DNA of 64,000 bases from Paenibacillus sp. FSL W8-0426 (GCF_037969725.1 NZ_CP150203.1:4232001-4296000); one strand, 5' to 3'. Shown: positions 1 through 9,124, counted from the first letter of the stretch. Numbers and translations are program-made. Notes: generated from the letters alone by a model not told the origin.

Positions 1-16
1 TGACATCGGTTGTCAT
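1..16 (-). CDS. narJ: Nitrate reductase chaperone NarJ, first codons only
   Basis: Only the first five codons (MTTDV) lie in the window; the gene runs off the left edge. An AGGAGG ribosome binding site sits eight bases upstream of the ATG and the gene begins 20 bases after the narH stop. Calling it narJ rests on gene order (narGHJI is the usual order in Bacillales), not on protein sequence. NarJ is known to insert the molybdenum cofactor into NarG. Confidence 0.6.
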
Positions 17-36
17 CGTTGCTGCCTCCTTTCACA

Positions 37-1506
37 TCAAAATACACCGCAGGAACCCGGACCGCCGGCAAAGCTCAATCCGCAGCTGCCCTGCTCGCTG
101 AACAAATCCTCCACTTCCTCACGGTGGGCCGGCGGGATGACGAAGCGGTCGTTGTACTTCGCAATCGCGAGCAGCCGGTACATGTCTTCAACCTCCTGCG
201 CATCCATACCCACGCTGTTCAGCAGGGACGGCTCGCTTGGTTTTCCGGTCTGCTGGTTGCGCATGTGAATGCGCATGACGGCCATTTTGCGCAATACGGC
301 GCGGATGCGGGTCGTATCTCCGGCGGTCAGCAGGTTGGCCAGGTATTCGACCGGAATGCGCATATTGTCGATCGCCGGGAAAATGTCGTTCGCCTCCAGC
401 GAACTGCCCTGGCCTTCGATCCGGTTCGTGATCGGGCTAAGCGGCGGAATGTACCATACCATCGGCAGTGTCCGGTATTCCGGGTGAAGCGGGAGCGCAA
501 TGCCCCAATCGACGACCATTTTATAGATCGGCGACTGCTGGGCTGCAGTGATCCAATCCTCCAGAATGCCGGAATTACGTGCTTCCCGAATGACTTCCGG
601 ATCGTTCGGATCGAGGAAAATGCCCATCTGCGATTCGTACAGATCCTGTTCGTTATCGGCTGAAGCCGCCGCTTCCACACGATCCGCATCGTACAGCATC
701 AGGCCGATATAACGGATGCGGCCGACGCATGTTTCCGAACAGATCGTCGGCAATCCGGCTTCGATCCGCGGGAAACAGAGCGTGCATTTCTCGGCTTTGT
801 TCGTTTGCCAGTTGAAGTACACCTTTTTGTACGGACAGCTGGAGACGCAGAAACGCCATGCCCGGCAGGCATTCTGATCCACGAGCACGATGCCGTCTTC
901 CTCCCGTTTGTACATCGCGCCCGATGGGCAGGAAGAGACGCAGGCCGGGTTCAGGCAGTGCTCGCAGATGCGGGGCAGGTACATCATGAATACCTGCTCG
1001 AAGTCCATTTTGATCGAATCTTCAATGCCTTTCATATTCGGATCTTCCAGCCCGGTAACGTGGGCGCCCGCCAGGTCGTCTTCCCAGTTGGGACCCCATT
1101 CGAGCTCCATGTATTTGCCCGTAATCTGGGATTTCGGTCTCGCGACGGGCTGGTGTTTTTTCTCCGGACTGTTCGTCAACTTCTCGTATTCGTAGTTCCA
1201 CGGCTCGTAATAATCGTCGATGGTCGGCTGGTCGGGATTGTGGAAAATGTTGAGCAGCCGTTTGGCGCGAGCGCCGGACTTCAGCTCCAGCTTGCCGTTT
1301 TTCATTTCCCAACCGCCGTTGTAACGTTCCTGATCCTCCCATTGCTTCGGATAACCGATGCCCGGTTTCGTTTCGACGTTATTCCAGTACATGTACTCGG
1401 CGCCCGGCCGGTTCGTCCACGTGTTTTTGCACGTTACGCTGCACGTGTGGCAACCGATGCATTTATCCAGGTTCATGACCATGCTGACTTGTGCTTTAAT
1501 CTTCAA
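37..1506 (-). CDS. narH: Respiratory nitrate reductase beta subunit, Fe-S electron transfer
   Basis: NarH passes electrons from the heme subunit NarI to NarG through four iron-sulfur clusters on the cytoplasmic face of the membrane. The 489-residue protein has the usual length and all four cysteine groups: C16/C19/C22/C26, C181/C184/C189/C193, C214/C220/C224 with Trp217 in place of a cysteine (the signature of the [3Fe-4S] site), and C241/C244/C256/C260. The start codon lies inside the end of narG (11-base overlap), which indicates translational coupling. narJ follows after 20 bases. The order moaA-narG-narH-narJ on one strand without visible terminators implies one operon. Identification is firm. 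Confidence 0.97.
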   Translation of the reverse strand: MKIKAQVSMVMNLDKCIGCHTCSVTCKNTWTNRPGAEYMYWNNVETKPGIGYPKQWEDQERYNGGWEMKNGKLELKSGARAKRLLNIFHNPDQPTIDDYYEPWNYEYEKLTNSPEKKHQPVARPKSQITGKYMELEWGPNWEDDLAGAHVTGLEDPNMKGIEDSIKMDFEQVFMMYLPRICEHCLNPACVSSCPSGAMYKREEDGIVLVDQNACRAWRFCVSSCPYKKVYFNWQTNKAEKCTLCFPRIEAGLPTICSETCVGRIRYIGLMLYDADRVEAAASADNEQDLYESQMGIFLDPNDPEVIREARNSGILEDWITAAQQSPIYKMVVDWGIALPLHPEYRTLPMVWYIPPLSPITNRIEGQGSSLEANDIFPAIDNMRIPVEYLANLLTAGDTTRIRAVLRKMAVMRIHMRNQQTGKPSEPSLLNSVGMDAQEVEDMYRLLAIAKYNDRFVIPPAHREEVEDLFSEQGSCGLSFAGGPGSCGVF

Positions 1507-4500
1507 GCCAATCCACCTCCTGCAGTTTTCTGATGATGACGTTCAGGTCACGCTGATTTCCTGTCGGGCCGTAGTAGTTGAATCCATAGCTCAATTGGGC
1601 ATAACCGCCGATCATGTGCGTCGGTTTCACGTGAATGCGGGTCGGACTGTTGTGCGTGCCTCCGCGCGTTTGCGATATTTTGGTGCCCGGCACGTTGATG
1701 TGGCGGTCCTGGGCATGGTACATGAAGGCTACCCCGCGCGGGATGCGGTGCGTGACGACGGCACGCGCCACAACGACCCCGTTGCGGTTGAAGCATTCGA
1801 TCCAGTCATTATCGGCGAGGCCGGCTTCTGCAGCATCCTCATGGTTCATCCAGATCGTGGGCCCGCCCCGGAACAACGTCAACATCGGTTGGGCATCGTA
1901 GTACATGCTGTGAATCGACCACTTGTTATGCGGCGTCATATAGTTGAGCACGATTTCTTTGCCGCCTTCGACCGGACGTTTGCTGTTCGGATGAAACGGC
2001 GTATGTTTCAGGATCGGCTTAAAGGTGGCCAGCGTCTCCCCGAACTCGCGCAGCATCGCGTGATCGATGTAAAATTGCTGTCTGCCCGTGAGCGTCCGCC
2101 ACGGGATGAGTCTCTCCACGTTCGTGGTGAACGGGGAGTAGCGGCGGCCGCCTTTTTCCGAACCGCTGAAGGCGGGCGACGTAATGACCGTCTTCGGTTT
2201 CGACGTGATTTCGTCGAACGTGAAGCATTCCTCAGAACGTTCCTCCGCCAAATCCTTCAGGTGCAGCGCCGTTTTCTTCTCCAGCGACTCCCAGGCGCGC
2301 ACGGCCATTTTGCCGTTCGTGGTGGTGGAGAGCGTCAGAATGGCTTCGGCTACGTTCCGGTCCGTGCTGAGGTCCGGACAGCCTTTGCCGATGCCGTCTT
2401 TGCGCTGTTTGCCCAATACGCTCTTGAGTTTCTCGTACTCCTCGGCTGCCGTCCAAGAGATTCCCTTCGTGCCGATCGGTTTGTCTTTTACGTTTGGCCC
2501 CAGGCTGATCATTTTGTCGTAGACGGCGGCGTAGTCCCGCTCCACCACATGGATGTGCGGCATCGTGCGTCCGGGAATCGCCTCGCATTCGCCGGCGCTC
2601 CAGTCGTGAATCTGCCCGTAAGGCTGGGCCAATTCATCCGGGGAATCGTGCAGGAGCGGCGTCGCTACGATCTCCTGCTGCGGCCCTTCGAACTGCTGTT
2701 CCGCCATGCCGGAAAAGACGCGCGCGATTTCCTTGAACGTGTCCCAGTCCGAACGGGATTCCCACTGCGTGGCGACCGCCGGATTGAACGGATGCACGAA
2801 CGGGTGCATGTCGGTGCTGCTGAGATCGCTTTTTTCGTACCAGGTCGCGGCAGGCAGCACGATATCGGAATACATTGCTGTACCTGCCATGCGGAAGTCC
2901 ATGTTAACCATCAGATCCAGCTTGCCTTCGGCCGCTTCATCAGCCCACTCGACATGTTCGGGACGCAAACCGTGATCGTCATCGTTAAGCAGGCCGTTCG
3001 TTGCGCCGAGCAAATGCTTGAGGAAATATTCATGCCCTTTGCCCGAGCTGGAGATCAGATTGGCCCGCCATACAAACAAAACGCGCGGGAAGTTTGCCGG
3101 ATCGTCCGGCGCCTCGATGGAAAACTTCAGGTTTTTGTTCTGCAGCTCGGACGCCACATATTTGCCGATCTCTTCCTTCGTCGATGCCCCTGCTTTCAGC
3201 GCATCTTGATGCAGGTCGATCGAGTTGCGGTTGAATTGCGGATACGACGGCAACCATCCGAGCCGCGCGGCCATGACGTTGTAGTCCGCCACATGTTGGA
3301 ATCTCGGATTGCCTTCCAGCGCGGATGTCAATTCGCCGACCGGGGTCTCTTCATAACGCCACTGGTCTGTCGCGAAGTAGAAGAACGACGTCCCGTTCTG
3401 CAAACGGGCAGGTCCCGTCCAGTCGCGGGCAAAAGCAATCGTCTGCCAGCCTTCGGCCGGACGCAGCTTCTCCTGTCCGACATAGTGCGCCCAGCCGCCG
3501 CCGTTTACGCCTTGGCAGCCCGTCATGAGCAATAAGTTGATGATGGCGCGGTAGATGACGTCCGAGTTGTACCAGTGGTTGATGCCCGCGCCCATGATGA
3601 TCATGGAGCGGCCTTTCGTGTCTACCGCATTCTGCGCAAATTCGCGGGCGATCTGCACAACCGTATCCCGGTCCACGCCCGTGATGCTCTCCTGCCATGC
3701 AGGGGTAAACGGTTGAGGTCCCTCGGCCTTATGAGCCGCTTTTCGTGCCGGCACCGCATCCGCCGAATCGGCGGAACGCGTCATTTCGCGCTCGACGCCG
3801 TACTTCGCCAACACGAGGTCGTACACCGACGTAACCATGATCCACCGATCATCGACCCAGATCTGGCGTACGGGAACTTGCCGCTCCATGACATGTCTGC
3901 CCTGATCATCGAAGTATGGCAGCTGCAGCGTCATCACGTCGTGGTGAACGCCGAGCATCGACAGGCGCGGATCGATCGGTTCGCCGGTTTCCACCTGCTC
4001 CATCTGCAGGTTCCATGTGCCTTCTTCGCCCCAACGGAAGCCCAAGCTTCCTTTCGGAATGGCATATGTCCCGCTGTTCTCGTCATATACCAGCGTTTTC
4101 CACGCCATGTTGTTGCCTTCCATGCCCAAATCTTCGGCCAGCAGGAAGCGGCCCGGAACGAATGCGCCGTCTTTTTCCTCAATCATGAGCAAATTCGGGA
4201 AATCCGTGTACTGCTTCGCATACTGCATGAAATAATCCGTCGGGCGATCGACGTAAAACTCCTTCAGGATGACATGCCCCATCGCCATCGCGAGCGCGCC
4301 GTCCGTGCCCTGTTTCACCGACATCCAGGTGTCCGCGAATTTCACGTATTCGGCATAATCGGGGCTGATCGATACCACTTTGGTCCCGCGATATCTGGCT
4401 TCGGCCAGGAAGTGGGCATCCGGCGTGCGCGTCATCGGCAGATTGGAGCCCCATACGAGAATGTATCCCGAGTTATACCAGTCGCTGCTCTCCGGCACGT

Positions 4501-5218
4501 CCGTCTGGTCTCCCCAGATTTGGGGCGAAGCCGGCGGCAGATCCGCATACCAATCGTAAAAGCTGAGCAGCGGCGAACCGATCAGGGACAGAAAACGCGA
4601 ACCAGCGGCATAACTGACCATCGACATCGCCGGGATCGGCGAGAACCCGATAATCCGGTCAGGTCCGTACTGCTTGATCGTATGGATCATCGATGCCGCA
4701 ATGATTTGCGTCGCCTCCTCCCAGGAAGCCCGCACCAGCCCGCCTTTTCCGCGAACCGCCTTGTAGGCTTTCACTTTGGCAGGATCATCCGCGATGCTGG
4801 ACCATGCTTTGACCGGATCGCCATGCGCCTTGAGCGCTTCTCGCCACAGTTCCAGAAGTTTGCCGCGAACGTAAGGATATTTGACGCGTAATGGACTGTA
4901 CAAATACCAGGAAAAGCTTGCGCCCCGTGGACAGCCGCGCGGTTCGAATTCGGGCATATCCGGCCCTGTCGACGGATAGTCGGTCGCCTGCGTCTCCCAG
5001 GTCACGATGCCGTCCTTAACGTAAATCTGCCAGCTGCAGGAGCCCGTACAGTTGACCCCGTGCGTGGAACGAACCACCTTGTCGTGCTGCCAGCGCCGGC
5101 GGTATACGTCCTCCCAGTCCCGGCTGGCCGGGGACATCTCGCTCCAGCCTTCCTCGTTTTTTTCGCGTTTGACAAAATATTTGAGTTTGCCCATCCACGG
5201 CATCTTTTTGCTGCTCAT
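1496..5218 (-). CDS. narG: Respiratory nitrate reductase alpha subunit, Mo-bisMGD catalytic
   Basis: NarG reduces nitrate to nitrite at a molybdenum bis-MGD centre. The 1240-residue protein is full length. Near the N-terminus HGVNCTGSC (H53, C57, C61) gives His and Cys ligands of the FS0 cluster, followed by the conserved EPRGCPRGASFSWY block. The segment ESSDWYNSGYILVWGSN contains the Asp that ligates Mo in the NarG family. The C-terminal part carries the dinucleotide-binding fold (for example RGGTHNSPTRIH). The ATG is preceded by GGGAGG at good spacing. It lies 55 bases downstream of moaA on the same strand, so cofactor synthesis and the enzyme that consumes it appear to be co-transcribed from the Fnr-type promoter before moaA. 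Confidence 0.97.
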   Translation of the reverse strand: MSSKKMPWMGKLKYFVKREKNEEGWSEMSPASRDWEDVYRRRWQHDKVVRSTHGVNCTGSCSWQIYVKDGIVTWETQATDYPSTGPDMPEFEPRGCPRGASFSWYLYSPLRVKYPYVRGKLLELWREALKAHGDPVKAWSSIADDPAKVKAYKAVRGKGGLVRASWEEATQIIAASMIHTIKQYGPDRIIGFSPIPAMSMVSYAAGSRFLSLIGSPLLSFYDWYADLPPASPQIWGDQTDVPESSDWYNSGYILVWGSNLPMTRTPDAHFLAEARYRGTKVVSISPDYAEYVKFADTWMSVKQGTDGALAMAMGHVILKEFYVDRPTDYFMQYAKQYTDFPNLLMIEEKDGAFVPGRFLLAEDLGMEGNNMAWKTLVYDENSGTYAIPKGSLGFRWGEEGTWNLQMEQVETGEPIDPRLSMLGVHHDVMTLQLPYFDDQGRHVMERQVPVRQIWVDDRWIMVTSVYDLVLAKYGVEREMTRSADSADAVPARKAAHKAEGPQPFTPAWQESITGVDRDTVVQIAREFAQNAVDTKGRSMIIMGAGINHWYNSDVIYRAIINLLLMTGCQGVNGGGWAHYVGQEKLRPAEGWQTIAFARDWTGPARLQNGTSFFYFATDQWRYEETPVGELTSALEGNPRFQHVADYNVMAARLGWLPSYPQFNRNSIDLHQDALKAGASTKEEIGKYVASELQNKNLKFSIEAPDDPANFPRVLFVWRANLISSSGKGHEYFLKHLLGATNGLLNDDDHGLRPEHVEWADEAAEGKLDLMVNMDFRMAGTAMYSDIVLPAATWYEKSDLSSTDMHPFVHPFNPAVATQWESRSDWDTFKEIARVFSGMAEQQFEGPQQEIVATPLLHDSPDELAQPYGQIHDWSAGECEAIPGRTMPHIHVVERDYAAVYDKMISLGPNVKDKPIGTKGISWTAAEEYEKLKSVLGKQRKDGIGKGCPDLSTDRNVAEAILTLSTTTNGKMAVRAWESLEKKTALHLKDLAEERSEECFTFDEITSKPKTVITSPAFSGSEKGGRRYSPFTTNVERLIPWRTLTGRQQFYIDHAMLREFGETLATFKPILKHTPFHPNSKRPVEGGKEIVLNYMTPHNKWSIHSMYYDAQPMLTLFRGGPTIWMNHEDAAEAGLADNDWIECFNRNGVVVARAVVTHRIPRGVAFMYHAQDRHINVPGTKISQTRGGTHNSPTRIHVKPTHMIGGYAQLSYGFNYYGPTGNQRDLNVIIRKLQEVDWLED

Positions 5219-5273
5219 CGTTGTCCTCCCACAAATGTGACATTTTGTTGCGAATAAGAAGCCTTGTTCATGT

Positions 5274-6332
5274 TCAACCTCCGATTTGAGACATGCGGCG
5301 ATGCGTCGGAACCCCGCCGATGTCCTGGTCCTTCAATGCCTGCGCCATGGCATGCGTTTCGGGTTTGGAACCGAGCGCTTTGAAAAAGAGCTCTTGCACG
5401 GCTTTGTCGTCCCCCGCGAGCGGACGGACGTTGAATTCGTCCGACCAGTACAAGCACGGCTTGATGTTGCCGTCTGCCGTCAACCTGAGCCGATTGCAGC
5501 TGCCGCAGAAATGGCTGCTGACCGGATGGATCAGCCCAAAACTGCCCGCCGCCCCTTTGATGCGGTAGCTGTCGGCGGGCCCGCTCCCGTAAACTGCGGC
5601 ATCCTGCTCATAACTCCATGACTGCCCGCAAGTTTCGAGCACCTTTTCGAGCGGCAAATAACCGGCTTTCCAGCCCGAAACGCTCCCGCCGATCGGCATG
5701 TACTCGATGAAACGCACCTGGATCGGCTGATCCAGCGTCATGCGCAGAAAGTCGCTGATTTCGTCATCATTGACACCCTTCATCAGCACCACATTGAGTT
5801 TGACGGGATGAAAACCCGCCGCCCGGCCTGCCTTGAGGCCGTCGAGAACGCGCTGCAGTTTGCCGCCCCGCGTAATCAGGGCAAAACGGTCGGGCTTGAG
5901 CGAATCCAGGCTGATATTGACGCGGGTTAATCCCGCGGCCCGCAAACGCTCCGCACAAGATGCCAGATACATGCCATTCGTCGTCAAGGAAATATCCTCT
6001 ATTCCCGGTATGTTCGCTAACATCGAAATAAGCCGGTCCAAATGTTTCCGCACCAGCGGTTCCCCGCCCGTGAGCCGCAGCTTGCGAACCCCCAGAGGAG
6101 CGAGGGCCTTTACGACGGACGTGATCTCTTCATAAGTCATGATGCGTTCGCCGGGTTCGAACTGCATGCCTTCTTCAGGCATGCAGTACACGCACCTGAG
6201 GTTGCAGCGGTCCGTTACCGAAATCCGCAAATAGTCGTGCACTCGCCCGAACGGGTCCACCAGTCTGCTTTCCATGCGCATCGTCCCCCTTCTGGTCGGC
6301 ATGTTCCGGCTTGTTCTCGGATCAAGGATCAT
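5274..6332 (-). CDS. moaA: GTP 3',8-cyclase, molybdenum cofactor biosynthesis
   Basis: MoaA is a radical-SAM enzyme that starts molybdopterin synthesis by converting GTP to 3',8-cyclo-GTP. The sequence shows the radical-SAM motif CNLRCVYC, the TGGEPL block, the C-terminal second Fe-S motif CGSCNRLRL with a later Cys (NIKPC), and the terminal GG tail typical of MoaA. The start is uncertain. An in-frame ATG at 6356 would sit only 3 bases from the predicted transcription start at about 6360 and is unlikely. I chose 6332, which has GGGAGG six bases upstream; 6281 or 6275, behind AAGGGGG, would give an N-terminus closer to other MoaA proteins. It leads the narGHJ operon and supplies its cofactor. 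Confidence 0.93.
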   Translation of the reverse strand: MILDPRTSRNMPTRRGTMRMESRLVDPFGRVHDYLRISVTDRCNLRCVYCMPEEGMQFEPGERIMTYEEITSVVKALAPLGVRKLRLTGGEPLVRKHLDRLISMLANIPGIEDISLTTNGMYLASCAERLRAAGLTRVNISLDSLKPDRFALITRGGKLQRVLDGLKAGRAAGFHPVKLNVVLMKGVNDDEISDFLRMTLDQPIQVRFIEYMPIGGSVSGWKAGYLPLEKVLETCGQSWSYEQDAAVYGSGPADSYRIKGAAGSFGLIHPVSSHFCGSCNRLRLTADGNIKPCLYWSDEFNVRPLAGDDKAVQELFFKALGSKPETHAMAQALKDQDIGGVPTHRRMSQIGG

Positions 6333-6366
6333 GCGAATCCTCCCATCACCTGTCATCTAGACGCTA

Positions 6367-6409
6367 AATATAAGGATGGTTTGGCATGCAAACTGTGAAA
6401 AAAGTCACC
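6367..6409 (-). promoter_or_regulatory. Fnr box and -10 of the moaA-narGHJ promoter
   Basis: On the minus strand GGTGA-N6-TCACA (6409 to 6394) matches the Bacillus Fnr consensus TGTGA-N6-TCACA with one mismatch. The -10 hexamer TATATT occupies 6372 to 6367, 21 bases from the box, so the box is centred at -41.5 relative to a predicted start at about 6360. That is the classic geometry for activation by CRP/FNR proteins, and the -35 element is replaced by the box. Expected effect: induction of nitrate respiration when oxygen is absent. Confidence 0.8.
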
Positions 6410-6513
6410 ACGCCTGATAACTAGCGCACACGCCAACTGCCGTTTTTCCTTGGCCCATCCTGCTTAGACCCGATTTTTGCACAAATAAGGCAAGATTATG
6501 ACAATGCCTCAGG

Positions 6514-6556
6514 TGTGAGCATGCTCACACAGACGCCTTTACGGCTTTTCTATAAT
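6514..6556 (+). promoter_or_regulatory. Fnr box and -10 of the DUF2249 operon promoter
   Basis: TGTGAGCATGCTCACA (6514-6529) is a perfect Fnr palindrome, extended to 18 bp by the flanking G and C. A perfect TATAAT lies at 6551-6556, again 21 bases away, placing the box at -41.5 relative to a predicted start at about 6563. The geometry is identical to the divergent moaA promoter, and the two boxes are about 120 bp apart. This places the downstream operon in the anaerobic Fnr regulon. Confidence 0.85.
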
Positions 6557-6601
6557 GATCGTGCAGCACAAAAAAACGATATCCGCTTGGAGGAATGTTC
6601 C

Positions 6602-6835
6602 ATGAAGCCATATGCAGCAACCGTTAACGCGACCGAGTATCCACCGCATCTGAAACATAAAGTCATCTTCGAAACGTTCGAAAACCTGCAGCCACAGGAA
6701 GCCATGCTGCTCATTAACGACCACGATCCGGTGCCGCTTCGCTTTCAGTTCCAATCCGTTCATCCGGACCAATTCGAGTGGGAGTACATTGAGCAAGGTC
6801 CTGCCACGTTCCAGGTCAAAATCAGCAAATTATAG
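6602..6835 (+). CDS. DUF2249 single-domain protein
   Basis: This 77-residue cytoplasmic protein carries the DUF2249 core with its hallmark NDHDPVPL segment around residues 39-46, followed by an aromatic-rich second half. The ATG at 6602 has GGAGG ten bases upstream; a longer reading from 6515 would overlap the Fnr promoter and is rejected. DUF2249 proteins are often found beside genes for nitrogen-oxide metabolism or hemerythrin-like proteins, and their biochemical role is not settled. It is the first gene of an Fnr-controlled operon that also contains a two-domain DUF2249 protein. Function inferred only from context. Confidence 0.88.
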   Translation: MKPYAATVNATEYPPHLKHKVIFETFENLQPQEAMLLINDHDPVPLRFQFQSVHPDQFEWEYIEQGPATFQVKISKL

Positions 6836-6852
6836 ATCGGAGCTGATCCATC

Positions 6853-7227
6853 ATGGCGCAAGTCGACATCATCGACGACCAAACGCTGCGCATCACCCTC
6901 GGCCTGGACGACGCCGTAACCATGGTTCAACTGGCCGGGCGCGAGCAAGCCAAATATGCGGAAGATATCATCACCATTTATGAAAAAATGCCTGGCTTCG
7001 CGTTCACCCATTTTTGCTTTTACGCATACGACAGCGCGTCGTTATTCGAACACATGCTCGGGATGGATCCCAAACAATATATGTCCTTCTCGCTGGATGC
7101 GCCGGACTCGTTCTTCCATGCGCTATACGGCGGCATGGCTGCATTGTACGAATCGGCAAAAGAACTGGCTGGCCCGGAACCGGGCCGTGAAACAGGAGGG
7201 GATGTGAATGACCATGTCCCACGCTGA
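6853..7227 (+). CDS. Unrecognised 124-residue protein of the DUF2249 operon
   Basis: I do not recognise a family. The protein is soluble, without signal peptide or membrane segment, and has an aromatic-rich middle (residues about 45-100, with FTHFCFYAYDS and FFHALYGGM) and one Cys in that stretch. It starts 17 bases after the first DUF2249 gene and its last 20 bases overlap the start of the next gene, so it is translationally embedded in the operon. Placement between two DUF2249 genes suggests a shared role, possibly as a partner or as a very divergent relative, but the HDP motif of DUF2249 is absent. Confidence 0.85.
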   Translation: MAQVDIIDDQTLRITLGLDDAVTMVQLAGREQAKYAEDIITIYEKMPGFAFTHFCFYAYDSASLFEHMLGMDPKQYMSFSLDAPDSFFHALYGGMAALYESAKELAGPEPGRETGGDVNDHVPR

Positions 7228-7858
7228 ACATCCGATCGTGGAGCTGGACGTCCGGCCCCACCTTAGCAAGAAGCTGGAACCGTTCCAGTTGATTATGGAT
7301 ACCGTCAAAGGGCTGCATCCCCAAGATGTGTTCGTACTGCACGCGCCTTTCAAACCGACGCCGCTGCTCGGCATTCTCAAAATGAAGGGATACTCCAGCA
7401 CGGCGGAGCGGATCAGCGCAGATCATTGGGTGACCACCTTTGTACACAAAAAAAACAAGACTTGGCCCAAAGGGCAGTCAGGCGTATCGGCGGTCGAGTC
7501 CCGCACCGAAGCCCACGACGAGCTTTCGGCTTGTGCCGGGAAACCGGATCTGCCGGATATGGCCGCGGACGCAGATTTCCACGCTTCCCCGGCTGCCGAC
7601 CGGAATTCCGTTGATGAGCCGGTCGCTGCCCAGGCGGAAGCCAAGGCCATCACGCTCGATAACCGCGGGCTGGAGCCGCCGCAGCCGATGATGCGCACGC
7701 TTGCAGCGCTTGATCGCTGCCGACCCGGGGAAGTTGTGCTGATCCACAACGACCGCGTTCCCGTTTTCCTGATCGAGGAATTGAACCGGCTCGGCTGCAG
7801 CTACACGGTGGAAGAACAGGAAGACGGCACAGCCAAAGTGAGCATCGTGAAAGGGTAA
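7208..7858 (+). CDS. Tandem DUF2249 protein
   Basis: The 216-residue protein has two DUF2249-like domains, about residues 10-75 (ELDVRPHL, then GLHPQDVFVLHAPFKPTPLL) and about 147-214 (TLDNRGLEPPQPM, then CRPGEVVLIHNDRVPVFLI), joined by a roughly 65-residue Ala-, Asp- and Glu-rich linker that looks disordered. The second domain keeps an ND/VPVFL version of the HDP-PL motif, and the first is more diverged. AGGAGGGG precedes the ATG and lies inside the end of the upstream gene. The linker suggests two binding modules that move independently. The function is unknown; the operon context points to anaerobic nitrogen-oxide or metal-centre chemistry. Confidence 0.88.
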   Translation: MTMSHAEHPIVELDVRPHLSKKLEPFQLIMDTVKGLHPQDVFVLHAPFKPTPLLGILKMKGYSSTAERISADHWVTTFVHKKNKTWPKGQSGVSAVESRTEAHDELSACAGKPDLPDMAADADFHASPAADRNSVDEPVAAQAEAKAITLDNRGLEPPQPMMRTLAALDRCRPGEVVLIHNDRVPVFLIEELNRLGCSYTVEEQEDGTAKVSIVKG

Positions 7859-7871
7859 GGAGGGAGTCGCC

Positions 7872-9104
7872 ATGTCCAGGCTGCCGTTTTTCTTTATCCT
7901 GACGGGCATCCTCGGTTTTTTCGCTTATCATTTGTTTTCCCTGCTATCGCTGACAGGCTGGCTTGGCGACGATCTAAGAGGTCCTGAAGGCTGGTTCCAT
8001 GCCCACCTTTTCGTGCTTGGGTGGGCATCCATGCTCGCTATGGGGGCGGTGTACCAGTTGATTCACGTCATTTTGCAATCTGACATCTATAGTCTGAAGC
8101 TGGGCTACGTCCACTACTTTACGTTCCTGATCGGGCTGGCCGGCATGCTGTACGGATTCATCCAGGGCGATGTACGTTGGATTGCCGGATCGGCAACGCT
8201 GGCTTTGATCGGCATACTGATATTCGCATGGAACATGGGCTTCACCCTGTTCAAAGCCTCCCGCTGGAATACGGTCACCGTCAGTGCCGCCTTGGCCTGC
8301 CTATATCTTGTCCTGACCGGCTTGTCGGGCATGCTCATGGGTTTGAACTTTGCCTTCGGCCAGTGGAACGGGCTGCATGAACGATTGTTTGGCGCACATA
8401 TCTGGATGGGCACGCTCGGCTGGTTCGGCATGCTGATCACGGGATTCAGCTACAAAATGCTGCCGATGTTCTACCTGTCCCACCATTATCCGGCCCGATT
8501 GCAGCATGCCGTTCTCTATCTCTGGAACGCCGCTGTCATTCTGGGCGCGGCAGCATTTCTGACCGGCATCCAGGGCCTCATGCTCTGGTGTGCGCTCCTG
8601 CTGCTCGCGGCTGCGCTTGTCTGTTATGCCTATCATCTGGAACAAATCCAGGACAAGCGAAACAAGAACAATCCGGGGCCCGGTATTCGTTGGTCGGTAT
8701 ATGTCACCAGAGCTGCTGCCGCTTTTGCCCTGGCACTGCTCATATACGCTGCCCAAGATCCGGATCTATTGCTGGATTCCAGGGTTGTGCTGCTGGCAGG
8801 GTGGATATATCTCGGAGGCTGGGTATCGCTGACGATTCTCGGTTATGCCTCCAAAATCGTGCCTTTCCTTTGGTGGACACATAAATATGGCAAACAGGCA
8901 GGCCGTCCCGGCGTTCCGCTGATGGCTGGCATGCTGAGCGAGAAAACCGTTTGGCGAGGCATGACGGCAATGGCTGCTGCGAGCATGCTGCTCGTAAGCG
9001 GCATCCTGCTGGATTTGGCGGAGGTCATGATGGTTGGCGGCACCCTGCTGTCCCTCATTTCCATCGCGTACATGGTCAACATTGCATGGGTATTCAAACG
9101 ATAG
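7872..9104 (+). CDS. Heme-copper oxidase subunit I-like / NnrS-like membrane protein
   Basis: The 410-residue protein is almost entirely hydrophobic, with about 11-12 predicted transmembrane helices. Conserved-looking histidines sit in or near helices: H43 and H45 (GWFHAHLFVLGW), H65, H169, H176 (GAHIWMGTLGW), H204/H205 (YLSHH) and a late WWTHKYG. This pattern resembles heme-binding helices of the heme-copper oxidase subunit I superfamily and of NnrS, a membrane heme protein linked to nitric oxide tolerance. It is shorter than catalytic oxidase or NorB subunits (about 450-550 residues), and no Cu-site HPEVY-type motif is seen, so it may bind heme without being a terminal oxidase. AAGGAGGGAG precedes the start. 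Confidence 0.75.
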   Translation: MSRLPFFFILTGILGFFAYHLFSLLSLTGWLGDDLRGPEGWFHAHLFVLGWASMLAMGAVYQLIHVILQSDIYSLKLGYVHYFTFLIGLAGMLYGFIQGDVRWIAGSATLALIGILIFAWNMGFTLFKASRWNTVTVSAALACLYLVLTGLSGMLMGLNFAFGQWNGLHERLFGAHIWMGTLGWFGMLITGFSYKMLPMFYLSHHYPARLQHAVLYLWNAAVILGAAAFLTGIQGLMLWCALLLLAAALVCYAYHLEQIQDKRNKNNPGPGIRWSVYVTRAAAAFALALLIYAAQDPDLLLDSRVVLLAGWIYLGGWVSLTILGYASKIVPFLWWTHKYGKQAGRPGVPLMAGMLSEKTVWRGMTAMAAASMLLVSGILLDLAEVMMVGGTLLSLISIAYMVNIAWVFKR

Positions 9105-9124
9105 AACAATGGAGTGTGAGAGAG

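Noticed and set aside
1358..3535. 725-codon open frame antisense to narG
   Set aside because: It overlaps the well-supported narG and shows no family motif or ribosome site; long antisense frames are common in GC-rich coding DNA.
7872..9104. Membrane protein as a true nitric oxide reductase (NorB) or terminal oxidase
   Set aside because: It is shorter than catalytic subunits and I saw no HPEVY-type copper or iron site, so only a superfamily-like resemblance is claimed.
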